Notes under the pieces: model-generated
What the model was told of the DNA's origin: nothing
Database searches by the model: none
Seen by the model: the letters and a program-made list of their open reading frames with translations, nothing else
In this document: positions 8,148 to 15,757 of the stretch, piece after piece
Numbering within the stretch: position 1 is the first letter of the stretch
How the letters are laid out: every line of letters starts with the position of its first letter
Source of the DNA: Streptomyces sp. ISL-36
GTDB taxonomy: Bacteria > Actinomycetota > Actinomycetes > Streptomycetales > Streptomycetaceae
DNA: 37,947 nucleotides
Assembly (NCBI RefSeq): GCF_018614205.1
Contig: NZ_JAGGOS010000123.1
Span: 1 to 37,947, forward strand
Direction: 5' to 3'
Translations under genes and position numbers: made by a program

Positions 8148-8909
8148 GTGCTGCCCCCCTCCACCCCCACCGGCCCGCAGTCCGTCGACCGGGCGCTCGC
8201 GATCCTCGACGCCGTCGCCGACGCCGGGCGGCCCGTCGCCGCGAAGACCCTGGCACGGCGGCTGGGCTGCGCACTGTCGACCGTGTACCACCTGGCGGGA
8301 CCGCTGGTCGCCCGCGGGCATCTCGTCCGCACCGCCGACGGCTACGCGCCGGGGCCGCGGGTGCCCGCGCTGTACCGCTCGTACCGGCGCCACCACGGAC
8401 TCGACAGCGGCGTCGGCGAACTCCTCGGGCGGCTGCGCAGGGCCTCGGGCGCCGAGGCGTACCTCACCGCCTACCGCGACGGCCGGATCACCGTCGTCGA
8501 CACCACCGCCCCGGTCACCGACACGGCGCACCCCTTCCTCCCCGGCCCCGAACACCGTGCCCATGCCACCGCCCACGGCAAGGCGCTCCTCGCCGCGCTG
8601 CCGAAACCGCTGCGGCGCAGGTATCTGTCCGACCACGGCATGGCCCGCTTCACCGACCGGACGATCACCGGCGCCGAGCGCTTCGAGGCCGAACTGGCAC
8701 GCGTGCGCGAACAGGGCTTCGCCGTCTCCGTCGGCGAGGCGGACCCGGCCTTCACCTGCCTGGCGATGACCCTGCCCGGGCGCGGCGACGGCATCGTGCA
8801 CGCCCTCTCGGTATCGCTGCCGACCGCCGAGTTCCGCCACCGCCACGGTGAGGTCCGCGCCGCGCTGGCCCGGGCCGTCCCGGCGTTTCCGACGATGCCG
8901 GAATCCTGA
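8148..8909 (+). CDS. IclR-family transcriptional regulator
   Basis: DNA-binding regulator of 253 residues. Residues about 8-70 form the winged helix-turn-helix (SVDRALAILDAVADAGRPVAAKTLARRLG, then STVYHLAGPLVARGHLVR). Residues about 75-250 are the IclR effector domain with typical motifs HATAHGKALLAALP, a variant of the YL..HG region, and GFAVSVGEADPAFTCLAMTLPG. The GTG 8148 start is chosen from the leaderless -10 arrangement and because the HTH begins just after. It is divergent from the VanW gene (134 bp between) and followed after 45 bp by the small monooxygenase gene, which it may control. IclR effectors are commonly aromatic or short organic acids; none can be named here. Confidence 0.9.
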   Translation: MLPPSTPTGPQSVDRALAILDAVADAGRPVAAKTLARRLGCALSTVYHLAGPLVARGHLVRTADGYAPGPRVPALYRSYRRHHGLDSGVGELLGRLRRASGAEAYLTAYRDGRITVVDTTAPVTDTAHPFLPGPEHRAHATAHGKALLAALPKPLRRRYLSDHGMARFTDRTITGAERFEAELARVREQGFAVSVGEADPAFTCLAMTLPGRGDGIVHALSVSLPTAEFRHRHGEVRAALARAVPAFPTMPES

Positions 8910-8954
8910 CCGGTCCGGCTGGTCCGGCCGGCGGGCGCCGACCAGGCTGGGCAC

Positions 8955-9284
8955 ATGATCTTCATCGCCGTACGGTTCACCGCCCGCCCCGACCGCGCCG
9001 ACGCGTGGCTCGACCTCGTCGCCGACTTCACCCGCGCCACCCGCGAGGAACCGGGCAACCTCTTCTTCGACTGGTCGCGCGATGTCGACGACCCGAACCG
9101 GTTCGTCCTGCTGGAGGCCTTCGCCGACGCCGAGGCGGGCGCGGCGCACGTCGCCTCCGACCACTTCAGGGCGGGCCTTGACGTGATGGCCGGAGCGATC
9201 GCCACGACACCCGAGATCATCAACGTCGAGGTCCCTCAGCACGGTTGGGGCGCGATGGCCGAACTCGCGCCCCGCACCGCCTGA
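8955..9284 (+). CDS. Antibiotic biosynthesis monooxygenase (ABM)-domain protein
   Basis: Small cytoplasmic protein of 109 residues with a single ABM dimeric alpha/beta-barrel domain (PF03992). The family signature is visible: an N-terminal beta strand IFIAVRFTARP, a helix with the TREEPGNLFFDWSRD segment, then RFVLLEAFADAEAGAAHVASDHF, where the His in SDHF is typical of YgiN-like quinol monooxygenases. Such proteins oxidise quinols or polycyclic aromatics without a bound cofactor. The ATG 8955 is preceded by CAGGCT and 6 nt with no Shine-Dalgarno sequence, so it may also be leaderless. Position downstream of an IclR regulator is consistent with aromatic or quinone metabolism, though no catabolic operon follows. 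It is convergent with bglC, with a single base between the two stop codons. Confidence 0.86.
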   Translation: MIFIAVRFTARPDRADAWLDLVADFTRATREEPGNLFFDWSRDVDDPNRFVLLEAFADAEAGAAHVASDHFRAGLDVMAGAIATTPEIINVEVPQHGWGAMAELAPRTA

Positions 9285-9285
9285 G

Positions 9286-10728
9286 TCAGCCCTCCTCCGG
9301 TTCGACGAGCTCCCCCGACCGCGCCACGCCCGCGTACCAGTGCGCGCTCGACTTCGGCGTGCGGGCGAGGGTCGCGTAGTCGACGTGGACCGCGCCGAAC
9401 CGCTTCGCGTACCCGTACGCCCACTCGAAGTTGTCCATCAGCGACCAGAGGAAATAGCCGCGGACATCCGCCCCGTCCGCGATCGCCCGGTGCACGGCCG
9501 CCAGATGGTCGTGCACAAAGGCGATCCGGTCGGGGTCGTGGACCGTGCCGTCCGGGCCCACCTCGTCCTCGTAGGCCGCGCCGTTCTCGGTGATCAGCAG
9601 CGGCAGACCCGGGTAGCGGGAGGAGACCCGTGTCAGCAGGTCGTACAGCCCGCTCGGGTCCACCGCCCACCCCATCGCCGTGTGGTCGCCCGGCGCCCGG
9701 TGGAAGGCGACGTCGTCCGCGCCGGGCCACGGGGAGTGGTCGCTCGCCCCGTGGCCGTCGTCCTGCGGCTTCTCCATCCCCTCCGCGACCGCCGAGACCA
9801 CCGTCGGCGTGTAGTAGTTGATGCCGAGCGAGTCCAGCGGCTGCCGGATGGTCTCCGTGTCGCCGTCCCGCACGAAGTCCCAGTCGGTGAGGGACGCGGT
9901 GTCGGCGAGAAGGTCCTCCGGGTACGCGCCGTCCAGCAGCGGGCCCAAGAAGACCCGGTTGCCGACCGCGTCGATCCGGCGGGCCGCCTCCCGGTCCTCC
10001 GCCGAGGGCGTCAGCGGCCGGATCTCGTGCAGATTGAGACTGATCGAGAGCCGGGCCCGGCCCGGCAGCGCGGAGTGCAGGGCCTGAGCGGCAAGACCGT
10101 GGCCCAGGTTGAGGTGGTGCGCGGCGCGCAGCGCGGCCACCGGCTCGGTGCGGCCGGGAGCGTGGACCCCGGAGCCGTACCCGAGGAAGGCGCTGCACCA
10201 GGGCTCGTTGAGCGTGGTCCAACGGGTGACCCGGTCACCGAGCGCCTCGCCGACCAGCGCCGCGTACGCGCCGAACCGCTCCGCCGTGGCCCGCTCCGGC
10301 CAGCCGCCCGCGGCCTCCAGATCCTGCGGCAGGTCCCAGTGGTAGAGCGTGACGACGGGCTCGATACCGGCGCCGAGCAGCTCGTCGACGAGCCCGCGGT
10401 AGAAGTCCAGGCCCTTCTGGACGGCGGGGCCGCGGCCGGTGGGCTGGACCCGCGGCCACGACACCGAGAACCGGTAGGCGCTCAGGCCGAGATCCGCCAT
10501 CATCCGGACGTCGTCGCGGAAGCGGTGGTAGTGGTCGACGGCCACATCGCCGGTGTGGCCCGCGAACACCTTCCCCGGCGTGCGCGAGAACGTGTCCCAG
10601 ATCGACGGGGTACGGCCGTCCTCCGCCGCGGCGCCCTCGATCTGGTAGGCGGCGGTGGCGGTGCCCCACAGGAATCCGGCCGGGAACCGGCGCGTGGTGG
10701 TACGGGGGCGGGGGTCTGTCGCGGTCAT
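9286..10728 (-). CDS. bglC: GH1 beta-glucosidase (cellobiose hydrolysis)
   Basis: Intracellular family-1 glycoside hydrolase of 480 residues that splits imported cellobiose (and related beta-glucosides) into glucose. The N-terminal GH1 signature FPAGFLWGTATAAYQIEGA is present, the acid/base is Glu175 in TLNEP, and the nucleophile is Glu381 in ITENG. No signal peptide is visible, matching a cytosolic enzyme fed by an ABC importer. It is the last gene of the cebEFG-bglC cluster, 77 bp after cebG, separated by a hairpin and preceded by a degenerate CebR-like site. In Streptomyces scabies and S. griseus the same order is known and bglC is a CebR target. ATG 10728 has GGGAG about 10 nt upstream. 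Confidence 0.96.
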   Translation of the reverse strand: MTATDPRPRTTTRRFPAGFLWGTATAAYQIEGAAAEDGRTPSIWDTFSRTPGKVFAGHTGDVAVDHYHRFRDDVRMMADLGLSAYRFSVSWPRVQPTGRGPAVQKGLDFYRGLVDELLGAGIEPVVTLYHWDLPQDLEAAGGWPERATAERFGAYAALVGEALGDRVTRWTTLNEPWCSAFLGYGSGVHAPGRTEPVAALRAAHHLNLGHGLAAQALHSALPGRARLSISLNLHEIRPLTPSAEDREAARRIDAVGNRVFLGPLLDGAYPEDLLADTASLTDWDFVRDGDTETIRQPLDSLGINYYTPTVVSAVAEGMEKPQDDGHGASDHSPWPGADDVAFHRAPGDHTAMGWAVDPSGLYDLLTRVSSRYPGLPLLITENGAAYEDEVGPDGTVHDPDRIAFVHDHLAAVHRAIADGADVRGYFLWSLMDNFEWAYGYAKRFGAVHVDYATLARTPKSSAHWYAGVARSGELVEPEEG

Positions 10729-10729
10729 G

Positions 10730-10743
10730 CGGAAGTGCTCCCG
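10730..10743. promoter_or_regulatory. Degenerate CebR-like operator before bglC
   Basis: The 14-mer CGGAAGTGCTCCCG matches the CebR palindrome TGGGAGCGCTCCCA at 10 of 14 positions and lies immediately before the bglC start codon, overlapping its ribosome-binding region. A weak CebR site here would give a second layer of control, but the core GCGC is changed to GTGC and the match may be fortuitous. Confidence 0.35.
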
Positions 10744-10775
10744 AGTGAGAGGAGGGTACGTACGGAAGGGGGCGG

Positions 10776-10799
10776 CCGCCGGCCCATCGTGGCCGGCGG
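10776..10799 (-). terminator. Hairpin between cebG and bglC
   Basis: A perfect 9-bp GC-only stem (CCGCCGGCC / GGCCGGCGG) with a 6-nt loop sits 7 bp beyond the cebG stop codon. There is no U-tract, as is usual in Streptomyces. It may partly terminate the cebEFG transcript or protect its 3' end, lowering bglC expression relative to the transporter. Confidence 0.55.
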
Positions 10800-10805
10800 A
10801 CCCGG

Positions 10806-11687
10806 TCAGCTCTTGACGGCGCCCGAGGTGATGCCACCGACGATGTGCTTGCCGAGCACGACGAAGACCAGCAGCAGCGGCAGGGTGGAAATCAGCGCGC
10901 CGGTCAGCACGACCGCCTGGTCGACGCTGTGGTTGCCCGCGCCGAGGCCGGCCAGGGCGACCTGCAAGGTCGGGTTCCCGTCCGGGGTCAGCGCGATGAA
11001 CGGCCAGAAGAAGTCGTTCCAAGCCTGGACGAAGACCAGCATCCCGAGCACCGCCATCGCGGGCCTGGCGATCGGGAACACCACGTGCCAGATGATCCGC
11101 AGGCTGTGCGCGCCGTCCATGCGGGCCGCCTCGACCAGCTCCACCGGCAGCGCCTCGATCAGGTACTGCCGCATGAAGAACACGCCGAACGCGGCGACCA
11201 GGGACGGCAGGACGACCGACTGGAGCTGGTCGACCCAGCCCAGGTCGGTGATGATCCGGTACAGCGGGATCACACTGAGCTGCGGCGGGATCGTCATCGT
11301 GGCCACGACGAGCGCGAGCATCGCATTGCGGCCCCGGAACGGCAGCTTGGCGAAGGCGAAGCCGGCCAGCGTGGAGAAGAGGACCGTGGACACCGCGACC
11401 AGGCCGGCGACGACGGTGGTGTTGATCAGCGCCTCGCCCATGTCCACCTGGTTCCAGGCGAAGGTGAGGTTGTCGAACAGCCGGGGGCCGGGGAGCAGTG
11501 GGGCCGGGGCCTCCACCACGCGCTCGCCCGAGTGGGAGGCGGCGACGAGGTTCCAGTACAGCGGGAAGAGCGAGACCAGGGCGGCCAGGCCCAGCAGGAC
11601 GTAGGTCAGCGGGCCGGCGTGGTGCTGGCGCCCGGCGGCCGGGCGCCCGAAGCGACGCTTCCTGTCCAGGGTGGTGGTGTGCGTCAT
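10806..11687 (-). CDS. cebG: Cellobiose ABC transporter permease (MalG type)
   Basis: Inner-membrane permease of 293 residues from the carbohydrate ABC importer CUT1 family. Six membrane helices can be traced, starting with LTYVLLGLAALVSLFPLYW (about 27-45). The cytoplasmic EAA loop that docks the ATPase reads EAARMDGAHSLRIIWHVVFPIARP. It pairs with CebF, which ends 4 bp before it begins. No ATPase gene is in the locus; in Streptomyces this importer is energised by the shared ATPase MsiK encoded elsewhere. Repression by CebR through the operator upstream of cebE is expected. Confidence 0.95.
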   Translation of the reverse strand: MTHTTTLDRKRRFGRPAAGRQHHAGPLTYVLLGLAALVSLFPLYWNLVAASHSGERVVEAPAPLLPGPRLFDNLTFAWNQVDMGEALINTTVVAGLVAVSTVLFSTLAGFAFAKLPFRGRNAMLALVVATMTIPPQLSVIPLYRIITDLGWVDQLQSVVLPSLVAAFGVFFMRQYLIEALPVELVEAARMDGAHSLRIIWHVVFPIARPAMAVLGMLVFVQAWNDFFWPFIALTPDGNPTLQVALAGLGAGNHSVDQAVVLTGALISTLPLLLVFVVLGKHIVGGITSGAVKS

Positions 11688-11691
11688 CGGG

Positions 11692-12693
11692 TCAGGCCCC
11701 CAGCTTCTTGCGGTTCACCCGGGCGAAGAGCATCCGGACCGCCCCGATCAGCAGCAGGAGCAGCAGCATCACCCAGGCGATGGCGGATGCCTGTCCCAGG
11801 GCGCCGGTCACCCAGCCCTTCTCGTACATCAGCAGGCTCAGCGTCTGGAACTGGTTGCCGCTGCCGCCGCTCACGCCGAGGCTGCCGCCGAAGATCATCG
11901 GCTCGCCGAAGAGCTGCGTGGCGCCGATGGTGGACACGATGATCGTGAACAGGATCGTCGGGCGGATCGACGGGATGGTGACGCTGAGGAACTGCCGCCA
12001 GCGGGAGGCCCCGTCGAGCGCCGCCGCCTCGTAGAGGTCCTGCGGCACCGCCTGCATCGCCGCCAGGTAGATCAGCGCGTTGTACCCGGTCCAGCGCCAG
12101 GTCACGATCGTCGAGATGGCTATCTGGGAAGGCCATTTCGAGGACTCCCAGTCGACCGGGTCGAAACCGACCCAGCCCAACACGGTGTTGATCAGGCCGT
12201 AGTCGGTGTTGAAGAGCTGGGCGAAGACGAGCGTCGCCGCCGCGATCGAGGTCGCGTAGGGGGCGAGCACCGCGACGCGGAAGAAACCGCGGCCGCGCAG
12301 CTTGTAGTTGAGCAGATGGGCCAGGCCCAGGGCCATGAGCAGCTGGGGGACGGTCGAGACCACCCCGATGGTGAAGGTGTTGGCGAGGGCGTTCCAGAAG
12401 AACTCGCTGTCCGCGAGGGTGGCGTAGTTGTCCAGCCCCTTCCACTGCGCGTCGCCGCCGAGCTCGACCCGGTGGAGCGAGAGCCAGCCCGTGTAGAGCA
12501 GCGGGAAGAGCCCGAAGGCCGCGAAGGTGAGGAAGAAGGGGGTGACGAAGGCGTACGGGCTCAGCCGCAGGTCCCACCGGTAGAGCCGGCTGCGCCAGCC
12601 GCTGTGCGGCGGCGGGGTGCTGCGGCGGGTGGGGGAGGAGGGCGGGGCGGGCGGCGGGGTGCCGTCGGCCGCGGCCCGGAGGGAGGTGGCCAC
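11692..12693 (-). CDS. cebF: Cellobiose ABC transporter permease (MalF type)
   Basis: Inner-membrane permease of 333 residues, CUT1 family, forming the translocation channel with CebG. A Pro/Ser-rich cytoplasmic N-terminus (1-45) precedes six membrane segments; the first is about PYAFVTPFFLTFAAFGLFPLL. The EAA loop reads EAAALDGASRWRQFLSVTIPSIRP. The start is GTG 12693, with a GAAGGGA ribosome-binding stretch 8 nt upstream. It lies 100 bp after cebE, a gap that holds a strong hairpin, and 4 bp before cebG. Confidence 0.95.
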   Translation of the reverse strand: MATSLRAAADGTPPPAPPSSPTRRSTPPPHSGWRSRLYRWDLRLSPYAFVTPFFLTFAAFGLFPLLYTGWLSLHRVELGGDAQWKGLDNYATLADSEFFWNALANTFTIGVVSTVPQLLMALGLAHLLNYKLRGRGFFRVAVLAPYATSIAAATLVFAQLFNTDYGLINTVLGWVGFDPVDWESSKWPSQIAISTIVTWRWTGYNALIYLAAMQAVPQDLYEAAALDGASRWRQFLSVTIPSIRPTILFTIIVSTIGATQLFGEPMIFGGSLGVSGGSGNQFQTLSLLMYEKGWVTGALGQASAIAWVMLLLLLLIGAVRMLFARVNRKKLGA

Positions 12694-12753
12694 GAGGGGC
12701 GTCCCTTCGGTGTCGGTGCGCGTGCGGTGCGTTCGGAGGAGGAAGGCCGGACG

Positions 12754-12781
12754 GCCGCCCGGCGGGGGAGCGCCGGGCGGC
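12754..12781 (-). terminator. Intercistronic hairpin between cebE and cebF
   Basis: A perfect 10-bp stem (GCCGCCCGGC / GCCGGGCGGC) with an 8-nt loop lies 12 bp after the cebE stop. Hairpins here are common in ABC importer operons, where they stabilise the abundant binding-protein mRNA and limit read-through to permease genes. This is inferred from position. Confidence 0.6.
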
Positions 12782-12793
12782 TCGTGGGCGCCG

Positions 12794-14137
12794 CTACTGG
12801 TCGATCTTGTCCTCGATCAGCTTCTTGACGTTGTCCCACGCCTTCGCGGGGTCGGTGCCGCGCTGCTCGATGTCGAGGATCCCGTTGTCGGTGAGGAAGG
12901 TCTTCACCTGGCCGTCCCAGCGGCTGATCGGGGCGGGCGTGATGCCGGCCGCGGCCTCGGAGTAGATCTTGCCGACCGGGGTGTCGCCGAAGTACGGCAG
13001 CTTGGCGTCCTGCACGACCGCGGAGGTGAGGGTGTGCTTGGTGGAGGGGATGTTGCCGTTCACGCCGAAGACCTTGGCGTGCTGCGCCGGCGCGGTGAGC
13101 CAGGCGGCGAGCTCGGCGGCCTCCTTGGCGTGCTTGCCGGACTTGGGCACCGCGAGGAAGGAGCCGCCCCAGTTACCGGCCACGGGCGGCGCGGCGATGT
13201 CCCACTTGCCCTGGTTGCCGGCGCCGGCCTGGTCCTTGATGATGCCCGTCATCCAGCTCGGGCAGGCGACCGTGGCGAACTTGGAGTTCTTGAAGGCGGC
13301 GTTCCAGGTGCCCTTCTCGTCGAACTGGCGCAGCTTGGCGGTGACCCCGCTCGTCGCCGCCTCCACGGCGGTGTTCCAGGCCAGCTTCACACCGGGGCTG
13401 TTCTCGTAGTCCAGCTGGCCCTTGGTGTTGGCGTACTGCACCGGCTGGCTGGAGATGACCGCGTTGAACAGCCCGCTCGCGGAGTCGTGGAAGGCGGTCC
13501 CGGCCGGGGCGTTCTTCTGGTAGTTCTTTCCCGTCGCCAGGAACTTCGACCAGTCGCCCTGCCACAGCTTGGCGACTTCGGTGCGTTCGGTCGGCAGCTT
13601 GGCCTTGGCGAACAGGTCCTTGTTGTAGCAGATGGCCATCGGGCCGATGTCGGTGCCGAGGCCGATGACCTTGCCGTCGGGGGTGGTGGCCTGGTTGACC
13701 TTCCACTCAAGGAAGGCGTCGAGGTCGGCGCCGCCGGTCTTGCCGAGGTCGACCCACTTGTCGGCCATGGCGGGGCCGGTGGCCTCCGCGACGTAACCGA
13801 CCTCCAGGGCCTGGATGTCGGCGAGACCGCTGTTGCGGGAGAGGCGCAGCTTGAGGGTGTCCCAGTACTTCTGGCCGTCGGCGACGTTCGACTCGACGAT
13901 CTTGATGTTGGGGTGGGACTTCTCGTACTCGGCGTAGAGCTTGGCGCCCGTCTTGTCGTCGTAGCCGAAGGAACCGAAGGTGCCGATGCGCAGGGTGATC
14001 TTTCCGTCACCGGCCTCGCCGGAACCGCCGTCGCTGCCGCAACCGGTGATCAGGGCGGTGCAGGCCGCGAGGCCCGCGACCGCGACGATCGCGGTGCGGC
14101 GCCTCTGTCTGCTGTGGCTCGTGCTGGAAGTGCGCAT
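12794..14137 (-). CDS. cebE: Cellobiose/cellotriose-binding lipoprotein
   Basis: Extracellular solute-binding lipoprotein of 447 residues (SBP family 1) that captures cello-oligosaccharides for CebFG. A basic N-region is followed by a hydrophobic segment and the lipobox LITGC, with Cys33 as the lipid-modified residue, then a Gly/Ser-rich tether. Several family motifs are visible, such as the ALEVGYVAEATGPAMADKW region and the C-terminal AAELAAWLTAP helix. ATG 14137 is preceded by GAGGAGAG. It is the first gene of the ceb operon, with a perfect CebR operator 54 bp upstream, and is divergent from cebR. In plant-pathogenic species this importer also brings in the thaxtomin-inducing cellotriose; nothing here says whether that applies. 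Confidence 0.95.
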   Translation of the reverse strand: MRTSSTSHSRQRRRTAIVAVAGLAACTALITGCGSDGGSGEAGDGKITLRIGTFGSFGYDDKTGAKLYAEYEKSHPNIKIVESNVADGQKYWDTLKLRLSRNSGLADIQALEVGYVAEATGPAMADKWVDLGKTGGADLDAFLEWKVNQATTPDGKVIGLGTDIGPMAICYNKDLFAKAKLPTERTEVAKLWQGDWSKFLATGKNYQKNAPAGTAFHDSASGLFNAVISSQPVQYANTKGQLDYENSPGVKLAWNTAVEAATSGVTAKLRQFDEKGTWNAAFKNSKFATVACPSWMTGIIKDQAGAGNQGKWDIAAPPVAGNWGGSFLAVPKSGKHAKEAAELAAWLTAPAQHAKVFGVNGNIPSTKHTLTSAVVQDAKLPYFGDTPVGKIYSEAAAGITPAPISRWDGQVKTFLTDNGILDIEQRGTDPAKAWDNVKKLIEDKIDQ

Positions 14138-14190
14138 ACGACTCTCCTCGTCCAGGGTGGTGCGCCCGGGGGCTCTGGTGCGACCATGCA

Positions 14191-14204
14191 TGGGAGCGCT
14201 CCCA
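14191..14204. promoter_or_regulatory. CebR operator upstream of cebE
   Basis: Perfect 14-bp palindrome TGGGAGCGCTCCCA, the known CebR box, 54 bp before the cebE start codon. CebR binding here blocks transcription of cebEFG; cellobiose releases it. Confidence 0.92.
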
Positions 14205-14279
14205 CTGCGTCTCGCCGGAAGGTTGCTGCCTGGCCCGTACGGGTGTCAAGAGGTACGCGAGGATCCGTTACCGAGTCGG

Positions 14280-14293
14280 TGGGAGCGCTCCCA
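14280..14293. promoter_or_regulatory. CebR operator upstream of cebR
   Basis: Second perfect TGGGAGCGCTCCCA, 47 bp before the cebR start and 89 bp from the first copy. It predicts autoregulation of cebR and could allow looping between the two sites. Confidence 0.9.
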
Positions 14294-14340
14294 CTCTTGA
14301 TAGAGTCGCAGGAACGCAGGGAGACGAGGGGAGACGGCAG

Positions 14341-15369
14341 ATGGTGGTGAGCGGGCGCCAGACCGGCAGGCCCACCCTGGAGGAGGTCGCGGCCAGGGCC
14401 GGCGTCGGCCGGGGCACGGTCTCACGGGTGATCAACGGCTCCCCGCGGGTGAGCGAGCAGGCCAAGGCCGCCGTCGACCGGGCCGTCGCCGAACTCGGCT
14501 ACGTACCCAACCGTGCGGCGCGGGCGCTGGCCGGCAGCCGCACCGACGCCGTCGCCCTGGTGATTCCCGAGACCGAGGCGCGGCTCTTCGCCGAGCCCTA
14601 CTTCCTCGACATCATCCGCGGAGTCAGCGCCGAACTGGCCGACGCCGACAAGCAGTTGCTCCTCACGCTCATCCGGAGCGACAAGGAGCGGCAGCGGTTC
14701 GAGCAGTACCTCGCCGCCCAGCGGGTGGACGGCGTGCTGCTGGTGTCGATCCACGCCGACGACCCGCTGCCGGATCAGGTGCGGGCGCTCGGGCTGCCGG
14801 CCGTGCTCAACGGCCGCCGCTCCGCGGCCGAGCCGGTCGCCTACGTCGACTCCGACAACGTCGGCGCCGGGCGCTCCGCCGTCGCCCATCTCGCGGGGCG
14901 GGGCCGCCGCCGTATCGCGACCGTCACCGGCCCCCTCGATATGTACGTCGCCCGCTGCCGCCTCGACGGCTACCGTCAGGGCCTCGCCGAGGCGGGACTC
15001 GCGTCGGACGCGGCCCTGGTCGCCACCGGCGACTTCACCGAGGAGGGCGGCCGGCGCGCCATGCGGGAACTGCTCGCCCGCACCCCGGACCTGGACGCCG
15101 TCTTCGCCGCCTCCGACGTGATGGCGGCCGGCGCGCGCGGGGTGCTGCGCGAGGCGGGGCGCCGGGTCCCCGAGGACGTGGCCCTGGTGGGGGTCGACGA
15201 CTCGGCGGTGGCCCGGCACATGGACCCGCCCCTGACCAGCGTGCGCCAGCCGATCGAGGAGATGGGGCGCACGATGGCCCGGCTGCTGCTCCAGGAGATC
15301 GGGGACGCCTCCGAGGAGCAGCCCCGGCGTGTCCTGTCGACCGAACTGGTGGTCCGGGCCTCCTCCTGA
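14341..15369 (+). CDS. cebR: LacI-family cellobiose repressor
   Basis: Transcriptional repressor of the LacI/GalR family, 342 residues. The N-terminal headpiece reads RPTLEEVAARAGVGRGTVSRVING (about 10-33), with the hinge helix around NRAARALAG. The periplasmic-binding-protein-like effector domain follows, ending with VALVGVDDSAVARHMDPPLTSVRQP. It is divergent from cebE with two perfect CebR boxes in the shared 203-bp region, which, with the downstream transporter and bglC, identifies it as CebR. Cellobiose or cellotriose is the established inducer in Streptomyces. ATG 14341 has a G/A-rich site upstream; in-frame GTGs at 14344 and 14347 are alternatives. Confidence 0.96.
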   Translation: MVVSGRQTGRPTLEEVAARAGVGRGTVSRVINGSPRVSEQAKAAVDRAVAELGYVPNRAARALAGSRTDAVALVIPETEARLFAEPYFLDIIRGVSAELADADKQLLLTLIRSDKERQRFEQYLAAQRVDGVLLVSIHADDPLPDQVRALGLPAVLNGRRSAAEPVAYVDSDNVGAGRSAVAHLAGRGRRRIATVTGPLDMYVARCRLDGYRQGLAEAGLASDAALVATGDFTEEGGRRAMRELLARTPDLDAVFAASDVMAAGARGVLREAGRRVPEDVALVGVDDSAVARHMDPPLTSVRQPIEEMGRTMARLLLQEIGDASEEQPRRVLSTELVVRASS

Positions 15370-15757
15370 CCGGCCGTCCCGACGGCGTCCGTGACCGCAA
15401 CCACGAAAGTGACCGCGACCGCGTTCGCGCCGCGCCGCGCCGCGACCACGCAGGTACGTCCGCGCCCACGACCGTGACCGCGTCCGCGCCGCGACCACGC
15501 AGGCAGGTCCGCGCCCACGACCGTGACCGGGTCCGCGCCGCGACCACGCAGGTACGTCCGCGCCCACGACCGTGACCGCGTCCGCGCCGCGACCACGAAG
15601 GTCACCCCGTCCGCGACCACGCCCGTCCACCGGCCGGGGGCGGCTTCGAGGGCTCCCGCGACGTGGCGGCCCGACCGGTGCCGCGTCATTTCCGCTCGGC
15701 GATTCGTTCGGGTGCCTCCAGCGAGCGGGCGAGGGCCCGCCGGGTTGGAATCGGGAC
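15370..15757. other. 388-bp intergenic region dominated by a tandem repeat
   Basis: No credible gene lies between cebR and the PAP2 gene; open frames here are only the repeat read through. The 5' part contains degenerate GTGACCGCRACC motifs, the middle is a 49-bp tandem array (listed separately), and the last 150 bp should hold the PAP2 promoter. No clear terminator for cebR was found. Confidence 0.6.
15441..15600. repeat. 49-bp tandem repeat, about 3.3 copies
   Basis: Three contiguous 49-bp units occupy 15441-15489, 15490-15538 and 15539-15587, followed by a 13-bp partial copy. Units 1 and 3 are identical; unit 2 differs at three positions. Each has CGCGACCACGCAGG near its start and CCCACGACCGTGACC in the middle. 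Degenerate fragments flank the array. There are no spacers, so it is not a CRISPR. Possible roles are a variable-number repeat, a nucleoid-binding site or none. Confidence 0.9.

Noticed and set aside
15441..15600. CRISPR array
   Set aside because: Repeat units are contiguous 49-mers without spacers, and no cas genes are present.
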